Shown piece after piece: positions 21,824-33,075 of a stretch of 64,000 bases of DNA. The stretch comes from Tetragonia tetragonoides (Eukaryota; Streptophyta; Magnoliopsida; Caryophyllales; Aizoaceae), in NCBI GenBank assembly GCA_038025085.1, contig CM076149.1, positions 29,115,001 to 29,179,000 on the forward strand, in the 5' to 3' direction. The stretch's first letter is position 1, and the number at the start of each line of letters is the position of its first letter. Both the position numbers and the translations under genes were made by a program. The notes below the pieces were generated by a model, which ran no database searches, was not told the DNA's origin, and saw only the letters and a program-made list of their open reading frames with translations.

Positions 21824-22791
21824 CTCTTTTTCACCCTCTTTTGAGAGAGATTGGTCAGTTCATAATTTTGAGAGCATTGAGAGCACATATTTCCCCAAAT
21901 CAAAGAGAATTCAGATTTTTGAAGACTCAAGCAAGCATTGCACCTAACCTAGCACACAAGATTGAAGAGCAGTTCCAATTCTACTAGTCCCGTTCGAATT
22001 GAACGTCCAGGTTAACCATCCTGAGGGCCAAAATTCTTTATTAAATATCTTATTCACCGTTTTTTAATCATGTTTTATTGAGCTTTTGATTATGGTTGAA
22101 TAAATTTTCATGCTTGGGTTTGTATAAATTATGCATGGTTAGTTAATTTAAAGTTAACATCTTTTTTATTAGTTTATGCAAGTTTGCATCTTTTTGTAGT
22201 TTCTTGCATGCATATAGCAACCTCTTAGGTTTACTCTAGCATAAAGTTGATATCTTTGCATTGTTCTTCCTTTGAAGTTACTAACAAATTTATTGAAAGT
22301 ACTAAAAACTTTCCTTTTACTTTATTTACAAAGATATTTACCTCCTTCTCTCTCCTCTCCCTTTCTTTCCTCTACTGTAGCTTCTATAATTGTAGACTTG
22401 CTTGCCGGCAGTCGGGGAACGATCGGTGACCACCATCGGCTGCCGGCGGGCCTCAATTTCACTTTACCGAGGTCAGATTCACTTGCTTTAGGCGTTTCGT
22501 GGCACATGCAAGACATTGCCTTTCGGTTTACCCAACTCTTTAAAGTGCGGTCTACTAGTAGTAATCCATCATTGCACCGCATCCTTTAGCTTTCGGACCT
22601 CGATTGCTCAATGCTGTGAGTTGGGTTATTCAGATTGATTTACTTGCTTTTTTTAGTGTAATTTCTACTAGTTTCGTTGTCTACTTGTATATTGTGTGGC
22701 TGTTGTGGGTTTCTGTTTGGATTTGGGGCTTTTGTTGGATGGTTATCTTGCATGTTTAGCTCTTCCAAGGTTGATTTCTGATTTCTTAGAC

Positions 22792-23502
22792 ATGGATATT
22801 GATTTACTGCGTATGACTCTGGTTACTCATCATCTTGATGATGCTAATGAGGAGGAAATTGTTAATTTCCTTATGACTTTGGATGGACACCATGAGGTCC
22901 TACTTGTTGCCGAAAATTGGAAAGAGCAAGGTAATAGTCTTTTCAAACAAGGGATGATTAATGTGGCGACTTCTATCTATGTTAGAACCATCCAACTATT
23001 GTGCTTTAGTATGTCTTCGACTTCTGCGGATCATTTGGTGTTCAGTGATTTGGCTATCTCTCTTAACTTGAATTTGGCTATGTGTGCGCTAAAAACTAAT
23101 GACTTTGCTCGTACTAGGAGGTTGTGTTCCATGGTATTAGATTTCGATGCTGGTAATGTCAAGCTCTGTATAGAAGAGCTATTGCCTCCATAAAGTTAAA
23201 GACCCTAGGTGTGGCTTGTGATGATCTTACAAAGGCTGCAAAAATTGAGCCTAAGAATCGCGATGTTCTTAGGGAACTAGAAAATGTTGAGAACCTGCTG
23301 AAATTGAATTCTAATGGGAAAAGTAACCATGAGAATGATACTGTTTGGAGCCAATCAAGGAAGGGGAAGAAAGTTTTTACTTGTGCGGATTTAGTAGGAG
23401 AATCATCAAGGAAAGAAGACAAAGATCTGGAGTGTCTTTCCTCTAGCTCAGTTTGCATGCCCTCTCTTGAGGTTGATATGACTCCTCCTAACAATGCTTG
23501 AA
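22792..23502 (+). pseudogene. TPR-domain protein, processed pseudogene
   Basis: From ATG 22792 the frame reads AENWKEQGNSLFKQGMINVA, a TPR helix pair, then SLNLNLAMCALKTNDFARTR (second TPR). A one-base loss near 23162 shifts the frame; it resumes as ACDDLTKAAKIEPKNRDVLR and ELENVENLL (third TPR). This three-TPR block resembles the chaperone-binding TPR of FKBP-type immunophilins and related co-chaperones, but no FKBP domain is visible. The following stretch is serine- and acid-rich (SRKGKKVFTCADLVGESSRK). The TPR region is usually intron-split in plant genes and has none here, which supports a processed copy. An upstream in-frame Met at 22696 gives a hydrophobic extension I consider non-native. 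Confidence 0.7.
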
Positions 23503-24342
23503 GTTGTGATAAGGAGGAGCATGGTGCTGCTGATTTTTCTTCTATGAATTCTAGGATGGAGGACGAGAGTGACTCTTGTTCTAGTACCAACTTTCAGGAA
23601 CGGAAAAAGGGAAAGGGTACAGTTCGCTTTCACAATTGAAAGCATAAAGGTGATTCTCTTAATCTCTCAATGGCTGCTTATGAGTGAATTTTGCAAGGTA
23701 AAAAAAGTCAGCTTCTACCATCCTCATCGACTCTCGTTCTTAACGATTCATGTGTTAAAACATGATAAGACTATTGATCATGAGAAGGACAGGCAGGTTT
23801 CCAACAATGTATCTGCAACTCTTGATTGTAGTCAGAACTCTATTTCTCTTGCACCTATTAAATTCAAGTCACAAATGGATTTAGTGGAACAAGTGGTTTG
23901 TGAGGAGAATTTAATCACTAGGACTAAGGATTTGGAGTTGGATTCGGTCAATACTAATGATTCGGTGGTTTCTTCTATTCCCATAGTAAAGGATTCTATT
24001 TCATACTTTTCTAGTGCTCACTTCCGGATCAACTATCCTATTTTTGGATGGTTTTGTTTCTCGGCCATGCCCAAAGCTTGATCCCAGGCTTTCTTACATA
24101 GGTCTGTTTTACCAGTTCTCTCTCACAAGTGCTTTGTTCGTTGCAGAAACTTTGGAAGCATGAAGCGGAAGTTTGATCCAGGACCTCCAACAGAGTTGCG
24201 TTCTATGCTTTGCAAGAAGACTCGTAAAGGCCCTTTGAAGAACTTATTCTATTCAACTGATATTGATAGCCCGCCAAGGAAGAAAACCGTATTTGACTAT
24301 AGTAGTTCTAATATGTCTATTATGTATTGTAACTTAGTTTAA
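23503..24342 (+). pseudogene. Downstream part of the retroposed transcript
   Basis: Broken frames follow the TPR region: a serine/acid-rich segment (EDESDSCSSTNFQERKKGKG), a 170-codon frame (23569-24081), and a terminal frame at 24160-24342 (MKRKFDPGPPTELRSMLCKK, ending before the A-rich tail). Whether all belong to one ancestral protein is uncertain. I do not recognise the C-terminal peptide. Confidence 0.4.
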
Positions 24343-24982
24343 AAAACACAAAGTCTTGCTCTTAAAGTGAGATGTTTTTAGTGTTTTCATGTATTGTGTA
24401 CATGTTTTCTACAGCTGTCCAAAAAAAATAATAATAATAATAAATTTATTGATGTGCATATGCAATATTTGGCGCGTTTAGCAAAGTACGGTAGGTTGGA
24501 GCGTTAACTTATTGTTTTTTACATCTTGTTTATGCTTAATAATAGTATGCATGCGAATTGGATATAAATTGTGCAAAGTGATAACATAGGTAATTTGGTT
24601 GTCTTTAACCCGCCTAGTTAATTTAGGATCTTGGAAGACCGGACTTATATGGAACCATATAGCATAAATAAATATTTGACATGGATAGACTTAGTAGAGG
24701 CCGTTTATACGGGCGATTTAGATGAGATTCGTTTTGTTTATTTCGTACCTACACCCCCGAACTCAATATTTAGTACTCATGGGCATGAGTGAATTCCCAA
24801 TAGGAATTGGGTGCACTTTTTGATGGTTTCCAATTGTTTCCTTAAAAATTGGTGGCGGCTTCTTTATTTGTAAATTGTTATTCCCCATAATTAATTTAAA
24901 TTGCATATTGACGTATTATTTAAGAACCATTAATTCTAACCAAATATTTTGATTAGCGCCGGAAAGGCGAGGGTTCTTACAG

Positions 24983-25000
24983 TGGCGACTTCACTGAGGA
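24983..25000 (+). promoter_or_regulatory. Tat primer binding site
   Basis: TGGCGACTTCACTGAGG begins one base after the LTR end. A TGG start next to the LTR is expected of a tRNA primer site. The TGGCGACT type occurs in Tat/Ogre-like elements; I recall tRNA-Arg as the primer there but cannot verify it. Confidence 0.65.
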
Positions 25001-25999
25001 AAAATAACAAGAGGGTGTAATTCGAACACTTATGCATGTCAATAATTTATTTTAGCTATTTGGTTCAATTGCCATATGTGTTTACTTTCTTTGCTCTTGC
25101 ATCCATATCATTCATATTGCATGCGTTATCATTGCAAGATGTCGAAAGACATCACCACTCCATAAACAGGAATTACCCTTTGTAACATTGTCTATGACTT
25201 AGGCCGGTGACCCATTCGGTCCGAATTACCTTTGCACATAGTCGTGTTCCACCCCATGGCATTTATATGTTTCCATTCGAGATGTGTAAGACGGTACGTT
25301 TAGTTTTAATATTCACCCCATAGATGACGAAACGCATCCGGTCATGGGTTACCATATCCAACCATAGATTGTGTCAAAAATATTGCATTATGTCCCATAG
25401 TCCATATCAAGGTGCTAATTGATTTACTTTCCATATTATATTTATTGTTTCCTTGCTATGTGATTAGTTTCGATAGAATATTAGGATTAGATCCCCCCTT
25501 AGGATTTCTTTTTGAGTCCTGGTTAGGGAAGGTTTCCCTTTTGTTTGCTTGTGCGTTTTGTCAAGTTACAAATAGAGTCTAGGATCTTTTCTTTAAGAAA
25601 GTAGAATCCCTGTGTGCCTCCGATGATACTAGTGACCATATTAGGAAGACGTTCCTTTCCATAAGAATTAGATTACATGCAAATAATATATTCCCGTCAA
25701 TGATCTCTCACAAAATAAAAAAAAGAGTCCAATTTTATTCTATATGCAAGTCAATAGTATATCTTATTTCCTTAAATTAGGGAATTTCATCCCATATGCA
25801 AGTCAAGAATAATTTTTTTTCTAATAAAGTCAAAAGATCATTGACTAGAATGTGCTATTTACAAAAAATCGCGTCTTTCCCAAAGATCACCATGTTGAGG
25901 ATTAGTGTTAGATTCTCTTCCCACGTTTGTTTTAAAACAAAATCTTTATTCTGTGGAGTCTTCCATTTACTTTCTATTTTCTTAAAGCGGGCCTTTTTT
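25001..25999 (+). other. Tat untranslated leader
   Basis: About 1 kb between PBS and gag. It holds no ORF above 70 codons that continues into gag without a better start. Long leaders are usual in Tat elements. Confidence 0.5.
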
Positions 26000-27560
26000 A
26001 TGTCCAGAATTGGTAGGAGTAAAGATCCCGGTCCTAGGAAATGGGAGAGGGACGAATCCAGCAAGAGATTGGTCCGCAAGTTGTCGTTCGAACCTTCACC
26101 ACAAGAACAGTTCGTGGGCCCCATTTGGCTCGATTACCTTCGCACACCGCCACTATCACCTCAAGCCTCACCCCCTAGTTCACCTAAGTCTTCTATGTAT
26201 GGAGACGCTGAGAAAACCGTTGACCAGAAGATGGATGACCTATTAGCCCAAATGGTCGCCATGAATGCTAGATTCACTGAGATGGAAGCCCGTTTCGCTA
26301 AGTTGGATCCCCCTACTGAGGATGATGATGAGACCAAGCCCAATGAGGAAAAGGCTAGCCCTCCACTAAAGAGGTCCAAGAACTCCAGGCCAAACTGAAC
26401 AGGCTTGAGTCTGTTTTAGGCAAAAGTCGCGTCTTCAACGACATGATCATCAATTCTGAAGGCTATGTTCCCGACATCAAGGGAAAATTGCCCACTAAGT
26501 TTTCCATGCATGAGGTTCCCACATTCAAAGGAACTGATGATCCACAAGATCACATTAGAGCCTTTACCACTGCATTGGGCCTTAGAGGCATTGAACAAGA
26601 GCTGTATGTTCACCTCTTTCCCCAAACCTTGGACCCTGCTGTCAGGGTCTAGTTCTTCAAATTGCCCACCCAAAAGTTTCTAAAATGGGAAGATTTATCC
26701 ACCTTGTTCCTCGAGAGGTATGCCGACAATGTCTTGCCCCCGATGACATTAAGAAAGTTGGACATCACCAAGCAAGGTGACAAAGAAGGGTTCACCAATT
26801 TCTTGAGAAGATGGAGAACTAAGGTTGCTGAAATGATTGATCATCCATCTGAAAGGGATCAAATCAGAATGCTAGTCCAAAATTTGGCATCTGAATACCG
26901 CGAGCCCATGAAGTTTCAACCCATAACCACCTATGCCCAACTAACTAAAGTAGGCATGGCCATTGAAGATGACCAACTCCAAAGAGGAAAGAACAAGGTC
27001 ACTTACAACAACAACACAAGTGGTTATAAGGATAAGAAATACACCAATACTAACCATGCCTCCACAATTAGAGGAAATGAAGTGAACGTCATTGCTGACA
27101 GGCGTCCAAGAAGGTTTACTCCCCTCGGAATGCCTTATGTAAAGGCCCTAGACAACTTAATCAAAGGAGACTATCTACATTTGATTGGGCCTACTCCTGA
27201 TCCACTCGTAGAGAAAAGATCACCGTATTGGAACGAGTCTGGATTCTGCAAATATCATAGTGGGCGTGGACACGACACCGAAAAGTGATACACTCTCAAG
27301 GATAAAATCCGGTATTTGTTTGATAATGGCACTATACCATTGCCTAAATACGCGCCGCAACCCAGCAACAACAATAATCCCATTGGGAACTCTTACGCCA
27401 TTGACATAGAGGAAGGGCTTAATCCATCCTATCTGATCACTCCTATTGGGTAGCCCATACCACCCTACCCAAGCCCAAGGCCCACGCTAGATGTTTGTGG
27501 CCTTTGGGATAGCGATGAGGAGGATAATGGATCATATACTGATCCAGAAGATGTATTGAC
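26000..27560 (+). pseudogene. Tat gag
   Basis: ATG 26000 starts MSRIGRSKDPGPRKWERD. A short coiled region follows (MDDLLAQMVAMNARFTEMEA), then a frameshift near 26390. The capsid-like Retrotrans_gag part runs from about 26443 (FSMHEVPTFKGTDDPQDHIR) through WEDLSTLFLERYADNVLP and FTNFLRRWRTKVAEMIDHPS to 27288. TAG at 26650-26652 interrupts it, where the family has tryptophan. A zinc-knuckle-like CKYHSGRGHDTEK ends at TGA (27286-27288), where a cysteine codon is expected. Distal residues to about 27560 are in broken frames. Confidence 0.88.
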
Positions 27561-27691
27561 TCCTCAAAGTCCATGACATAGCCAATGGCAAAGCTTGGTA
27601 TGATATCTCCGATGATGAGAAAGAAGACGATGATAAAGCTCTAAACTACCTCACAAGATCAGGACGCCAGTTCAGGCCCGGAAATATCTAT

Positions 27692-28625
27692 ATGGATCCA
27701 TCCCAAATCAAACCCGTAGAGCCTGTAACAATCCCCAATAGGGATTCGGCCCAAAGAGAAATAGCTAAAGAGGATGATGGGACCAACATTCTCAAACAAT
27801 TACAAAGGACAAAAGCTGATATATCCATCTGGCAATTGTTGACCACTTCTATCACTCATAGAAGGGCCGTCCTAGAGGCCTTGAATGCAACCACCACTTC
27901 TCCAAATGCCACCCCTGAAGAGGTAGTCAACCTCCTAGTCCAAGGAAAGTCATCCACACCCGTCAGCTTTTCTGACAAGGACCTTCCACCTGAAGGTATC
28001 CACCACAACAAAGCCCTTTTATCTGACCGTAATTTGCCAACAAAGACAAGTCCCTATGACTTTAGTCGATAAGGGCTCAGCTGTAAATGTGTGCCCTTTG
28101 AGGACCGCTGAACACCTCAAAATAGATTGCAACAACCTCGCGCATGCCGTACAAAGGCCAAGGGCTTACGATAATTCCAAAAGGAACGTCTTGGACACTT
28201 TCTTCATGAACATCAATATTGGGCCCATCGATAAAATGGTTCAGTTCCATGTAATTGACATTCCAGCCACCTTCAACCTGCTCTTAGGAAGGCCCTGGTT
28301 ACACGGGCTAAATTCCGTATCCCCAACCGTGCACCAAAAGGTAAAACTATCCTTGGCAGGATCCACATTGGAAGTCTGCACTGATACTATGGTAGCCCGC
28401 ATTGAGAAAGCTCCATTCCTAAAGATAGAGCATAATGAGCAAGACGAGGAGTTATGGGGCTTCGAGAAGATAGCTTTAATAGAAACAATAGAGCCCACAC
28501 TCAATGTGAATGCTTTACTCAGGAAGCAAGGCCACTTTTCAGACACCACTCTGGGCCCTCACCCCAAGGTAGCACAAATCTGCTGGAACACCAAAATCAA
28601 AAATGATCTATTTAGGCTGGGCTAA
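27692..28625 (+). pseudogene. Tat aspartic protease region
   Basis: The 27692-28072 frame is the linker (WQLLTTSITHRRAVLEALNA) that precedes protease in Tat elements. It shifts to the 28056-28625 frame, which carries VDKGSAVNVCPL, the active-site segment (D-x-G-S), and FHVIDIPATFNLLLGRPWLH, the usual second strand and GRPWLH signature. The protease would mature Gag-Pol. The region ends at TAA 28623-28625. Confidence 0.85.
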
Positions 28626-28667
28626 AAGCCCACAAGGCAAGAAGTTCGAGCCTACATATCCAAGAAA

Positions 28668-29654
28668 ATGGCTAGGAAAAGAGCCCGCGCAGCCAACAAG
28701 CCCGTTCCACACAACATGGATCCTTATCCCCTCACTCTCAATGGGCAATTTCTTCAAGAAGGCGACCTATATCCTTACTACGGATTCCCTGAACCATACA
28801 CGATTAACGGGATCTTAGTTCCGGGCTTTGAGGCATTTCAAGACTGCTTCACCATGAGCGAAGACACACCCATACCTCCTAATGAAGACCGATCCACTAA
28901 AGATTGGGCTAGTGACATGGCACCCAACGACTTTGGGCTACTATTTGGCGAAGAGCGTCGCCAATACAATGAGACAACAACCAAACTTCCCCTTAGTGTC
29001 CTTTTTAACGAAAGGTTCGACCCGTCCAAGCTGATAGTCCCAATCGGGCCCGACCGCACCACTTGGAAGCACGAGACGAAGTGGACTCCAGTCAAGGGAG
29101 CCCAGTACAAGTTCACGGTTCGCAACGGTCCTACAGAAGGGCCCATTTCTGATTCTGAGTCTGATTCCGAGCCCAAGTCTGATTCTGAGTCTGTTATCCT
29201 AAAAGTGTCGGGTAGTCCACCCCAGTCTATTCCTGTTGTTACTAAGGTCCTTAGTGATGACCTCATTGATGTATTGTCCGATTCTATTAATATTATGAGT
29301 GTCGATTTTGCTTACTCGGATTGCCTCGTTGCTAATAATTCAGAAGAGACAACGGAATTGCCAAAAGAAGTCATTAAAGCATTAATCGAACATGAACAAA
29401 AGACTTCAATAGTCGAAAAAATAGAGACAATAAATATTGCAACTAATGATGAGCCTCGCCACGTGCAAATAGGCTTGTCTTTAACATCTAATGAACGCGA
29501 ACAATTCGCAACACTCCTAAAGAATTATACGGATGTTTTCACCTGGTCCTACAAGGACATGCCCGGCATAGACCGCAACATTGCCCAGCACACCATCCCA
29601 CTAAGGCCCGACTGCAAAACAGTCAAGCAAAAGCTAAGAAGAATGAAGCCATAA
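28668..29654 (+). pseudogene. Tat linker between protease and RT, and RT start
   Basis: One open frame of 328 codons. The first 250 residues are a low-complexity linker including a DSESDSEPKSDSES acidic repeat (about 29150-29195). From about 29455 the RT N terminus begins (HVQIGLSLTSNEREQFATLL, YTDVFTWSYKDMPGID, HTIPLRPDCKTVKQKLRRMK). It stops at TAA 29652-29654. Confidence 0.8.
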
Positions 29655-30660
29655 TGGGCCCTTAAGATCAAAGAAGAGGTCCAAAAACAACTGGACGCAA
29701 GCTTCATAAGAGTGGCCAATTACCCCGATTGGGTAGCCAACATCGTCCCAGTCCCAAAAAAGGACTGACGGGTTCGAATGTGTGTAGATTTTAGGGACTT
29801 GAACAAAGCAAGCCCAAAAGATGACTTTCCCTTGCCCCACATAGATGTTCTAGTAGACAATACTGTTGGACACGCCCTCCTATTATTTATGGACAGGTAC
29901 GCAGGATATAACCAGGTCCTAATGGCCAAAGAAGATGAAGAGAAAACCACTTTCATCACGCAATAGGGCACTTATTGCTACACAGTAATGCCATTTGGGC
30001 TTAAGAATGCAGGAGCCACATACCAAAGAATTGCTACAACCTTACTTCACGATATGATGCATAAAGAGGCTGAAGTTTATGTAGATGACATGATCATAAA
30101 GTCCAAACACAAAGAAGGGCATGTACCATCACTTCAAAAGTTCTTCGACAGGCTTAGGAAGTATAATATGAGGCTTAATCCCAAAATGTGCGCATTCGGA
30201 GTCACATCCGGCAAACTTCTAGGATTTGTCATAAGTACTAGAGGAATCGAAATTGATCCATCCAAGATCAAAGCCATAATAGACATGCCACCTCCAAAAA
30301 CAGAAAAAGAAATAAAAGGCTTTTTAAGGAGGATCCAATACATTAGCAGGTTCATTTCCAAGAAACTCAAAAAAGAGGTAAAGACAGAATGGGACGAACA
30401 ATGCCAAAAATCCTTTGACAAAATTAAGGCCTACTTGTCCGAACCACCTGTTCTAGGAACGCCCATTCTAGGCATGCCTCTGATCCTCTACCTTACAGTC
30501 ACAGAAACGTCAATGGGGGCCATGCTAGCCAAATAAATAGACAAGGAAGAGAAATCCATCTACTATGTGAGCAAGAAGTTTCTAGAATACGAAACCCCCT
30601 ATTCGTCTCTAAAGAAAACATGCCTAGCCTTGTTTGCAACAACTAAAAGGCTGTGACATT
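29655..30660 (+). pseudogene. Tat reverse transcriptase
   Basis: RT core in three frames separated by stops. The sequence MCVDFRDLNKASPKDDFPLP holds the first catalytic aspartate. MPFGLKNAGATYQR is intact. The catalytic YVDD is at about 30078-30089 (VYVDDMIIKSK). The connection and thumb follow (GVTSGKLLGFVISTRGIEID, FLRRIQYISRFI). Stops: TGA near 29768 after PVPKKD, TAG at 29964-29966 before GTYCYTVMPFG, and TAA at 30534-30536. The first RNase H region (YYVSKKFLEYETPYSSLKKT) runs on to about 30655, where another TGA falls. Confidence 0.9.
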
Positions 30661-30662
30661 AC

Positions 30663-31560
30663 ATGCTCCAGCACACGATCCACATAAGATCGAGAGAAAA
30701 TCCTTTGAAATACATATTCGAAAAACCCATACTGAATGGTAGAATAGCAAGGTGGACCGTCCGCCTCTCAGAATTCGACCTCAAATTTGAACATCAAAAG
30801 GCCATAAAAGGGCATGCCATCTCAGAGTACCTAGCCGACCAAGCTGTACAAGAACCAGATCGCAAGGATGAATACCACTTTCCAAACGAAGGGGTTATGA
30901 CCTTAGATAACGAGACTTGGCAACTCTACTTCGATGGGGCATCTAACCAAAAGGGTTTTGGAGTGGGAATACTAATAGTATCCCCTGAGGGTGCACATAC
31001 ACCTATCTCAGTCAAATTAGACCACGAAGTCACCAATAACGGTGCAGAATACGAAGCCTGCGTAATAGGATTGCAATCCGCCATAAGCCTTGGCATTAAG
31101 ACGCTCCGAGTCTATGGGGACTCGTCACTCATAATTGACCAAATTTCCAAAGTATGAAAAGTTAAAAGTGAATCCCTGGCACTCTACCAGGAATACCTAG
31201 ATAAGATTTTAGTGTATTTCAATCAAATACACTTTACATACCTTCCACGAAAAGATAATCAATTTGCAGACTCTTTGGCTAAATTAGCAACCATGATCAA
31301 TATACGCGAAACTATTCGGATGATGCCCATCTGCGTACAAAGAAGATCCGAGCCCTCATATTGCGGCACCTTGGAAGTATTCTACGACGAAGAAGACGAG
31401 TGGTACACCGATATAAAGAATCTAATCATTTGCCAGCTTTACTCCCCTGATTCTAGTCCTAGAGCCCAAAAGGCACTCAGAAGGCTCGCAGCCGATAGAG
31501 GTACAAGGTCAGATATACAAGAAAACCCCAAACGGAGTCAATCTCCTATGCTTAGCCACT
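30663..31560 (+). pseudogene. Tat second RNase H and junction to integrase
   Basis: The frame 30663-31157 first completes the RT-linked part (FEKPILNGRIARWTVRLSEF). A separate RNase H fold follows: WQLYFDGASNQKGFGVGIL (first Asp), TNNGAEYEACVIGLQSA (Glu) and LRVYGDSSLIIDQI (second Asp). A second, archaeal-like RNase H between RT and integrase marks the Tat lineage. TGA at 31155-31157 and a frame change near 31200 separate it from FTYLPRKDNQFADSLAKLA (31212-31562). Confidence 0.88.
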
Positions 31561-31563
31561 GAA

Positions 31564-32550
31564 ATGGCCCATAAGGTCTTAAGAGAGGTACACGCAGGAG
31601 TTTGCGGACCGCACATGAACGATATGATTTTATCTAGGAAAATAATAAGGCTCGGATATTATTGGACAACAATGGAAAAGGATTGTTGTCAATTTGTCAA
31701 AAGGTGCATACAATGTCAGACACATGCAAATCTGCAACACTTACCACCAAGCCCGCTATATACCTTCACCTCACCTTGGCCTTTCTCGGCATGGGGAATC
31801 GACATCATCGGCAAGATAACCCCAACAGGAAAAGGGCGTCACGAATATATCTTGGTCGCAATCGACTACTTTACCAAATGGGTCGAGGCGCAATCGTACG
31901 CAAAGCTCAAGGCAAAGCAGGTGGTTAAGTTCCTTAAGAATAGCATAATACCTAGATATGGAGTTCCCCAAGAAATCATCAGTGATAATGGGTCACACTT
32001 CATGAAAGAAGTAATTGAGTTGTTAACCCAGTTTAAAATCCAGCACCGAAATTCGTCTCCCTACATACCGCAAACGAACGGCGCAGTAGAGGCAGTTAAC
32101 AAAAACATCAAGAAAATCATTGAAAGAATGTCCGAAAATTATTACGATTGGCCCGACAAGTTGCCATTCGCACTTTGGGGTTACAGGACATCGGTCCGCG
32201 CATCGACGGGAGCAACGTCATACTCTTTGGTCTACGGAATGGAAGTCGTATTGCCAATTGAGTTAGAGGTCCCATATCTGCGGATCGTTTTGGAAAGTCA
32301 AATTCCAGAAGTGGATTGGGTCCAAGCCCGCTATGACCAATTAGTCTTGCTTGATGAGAGAAGGTTGCAAGCTTTGCACAACGTAAGAGTTTATCAAAAG
32401 AGACTAACAATGCACTTTTACCAAAGGCTCAAGATGAGAGACCTTAAAGTTGGAGATTTAGTACTGAAAGAGGTAAGGAACAATGTCACTGACCCAAGAG
32501 GCGAATTTCACCCAATTGGTCGGGCCTGTTTATTATTACAAAGATCTTAG
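31564..32550 (+). pseudogene. Tat integrase
   Basis: A 328-codon frame with no internal stop. It shows the zinc-binding HHCC region (REVHAGVCGPHMN ... RCIQCQ) and the D,D-35-E catalytic core: WGIDIIGKI (Asp), ISDNGSHFMKEV (Asp) and TNGAVEAVNK (Glu). The C-terminal domain ends with LKMRDLKVGDLVLKEVRNN. The frame begins just after a stop at 31560, so as a unit it lacks its polyprotein context. It would insert the cDNA into host DNA. Confidence 0.9.
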
Positions 32551-33075
32551 CGGGTGGCGCCGCAAGATTAGCAGATTTGGACGGGATCGAATTCAGTCAA
32601 TGGATAAACATGGATCAATTAAAGAGGTTCTATGCTTAGGCAAGACACCCAATAAAGCACTTTCGAGAGGCTCATACAAGGCTACCAAATCCCGGAAAAA
32701 AAAAAAAAAGAAAAGAAAAGAAAAAAAAAGGGGATTTAATGTTAAAAAAAAAGGGATTAGAAGTACGAGCAGCCTGATTCCCCTAAAAGGATACGTAGGA
32801 CAACCCAATTGCAATTGGGCACGACCCCTTCATCATTTTTGCGTTTAAAAGTTGTTTAAAGTACATGCATATAATAAACACGAGGTTGCCTATTAAAATG
32901 AGCATGTCTCCATAAATAATAATAAAGTCCATTACAAAGACTTGGCAATTCCCAAATATTAAGGCAAAAATTAAATTTAAATCTAAAGAAGGGGCACATC
33001 ACCCTTATTGAATTTAAAGCAAATAAAAGGCAATCCTAAGATAGATATGCTCCAACAGATTATTTTCTTAATAGA
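32551..33075. other. Spacer between integrase and the first antisense gene
   Basis: A-rich sequence with an A/G-only stretch at 32695-32730. No conserved coding sequence is seen; this is probably the shared 3' region where the sense pol and the antisense gene transcripts converge. Confidence 0.45.

Larger units (their letters stand above)
22297..24441 (+). mobile_element. Retroposed gene copy inserted in the Tat 5' LTR
   Basis: An insertion of 2145 bp is flanked by the 11-base duplication AAATTTATTGA (22286-22296 and 24442-24452); the uninterrupted 3' LTR has one copy. The insert ends in an A-rich tail (eight A then ATA repeats). It contains a plant-like leader, an intron-free TPR coding region and further open stretches. 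The tail plus target duplication is the signature of LINE-mediated copying of an mRNA. No RT is encoded, so it was mobilised in trans. Confidence 0.8.
21304..24981 (+). repeat. Tat 5' LTR (interrupted by a retroposed gene)
   Basis: This LTR aligns with the 3' LTR from end to end except for the insertion at 22297-24441 and its duplicated target. The LTR proper is about 1.52 kb. It contains a GC-rich inverted-motif array (21631-21750) and a TATA box (21816-21823). By eye about 8 percent of positions differ from the 3' LTR. Confidence 0.9.

Noticed and set aside
22696..22791. Upstream Met of the TPR frame
   Set aside because: It adds a hydrophobic stretch unlike TPR proteins; the Met at 22792 precedes the acidic segment and fits better.
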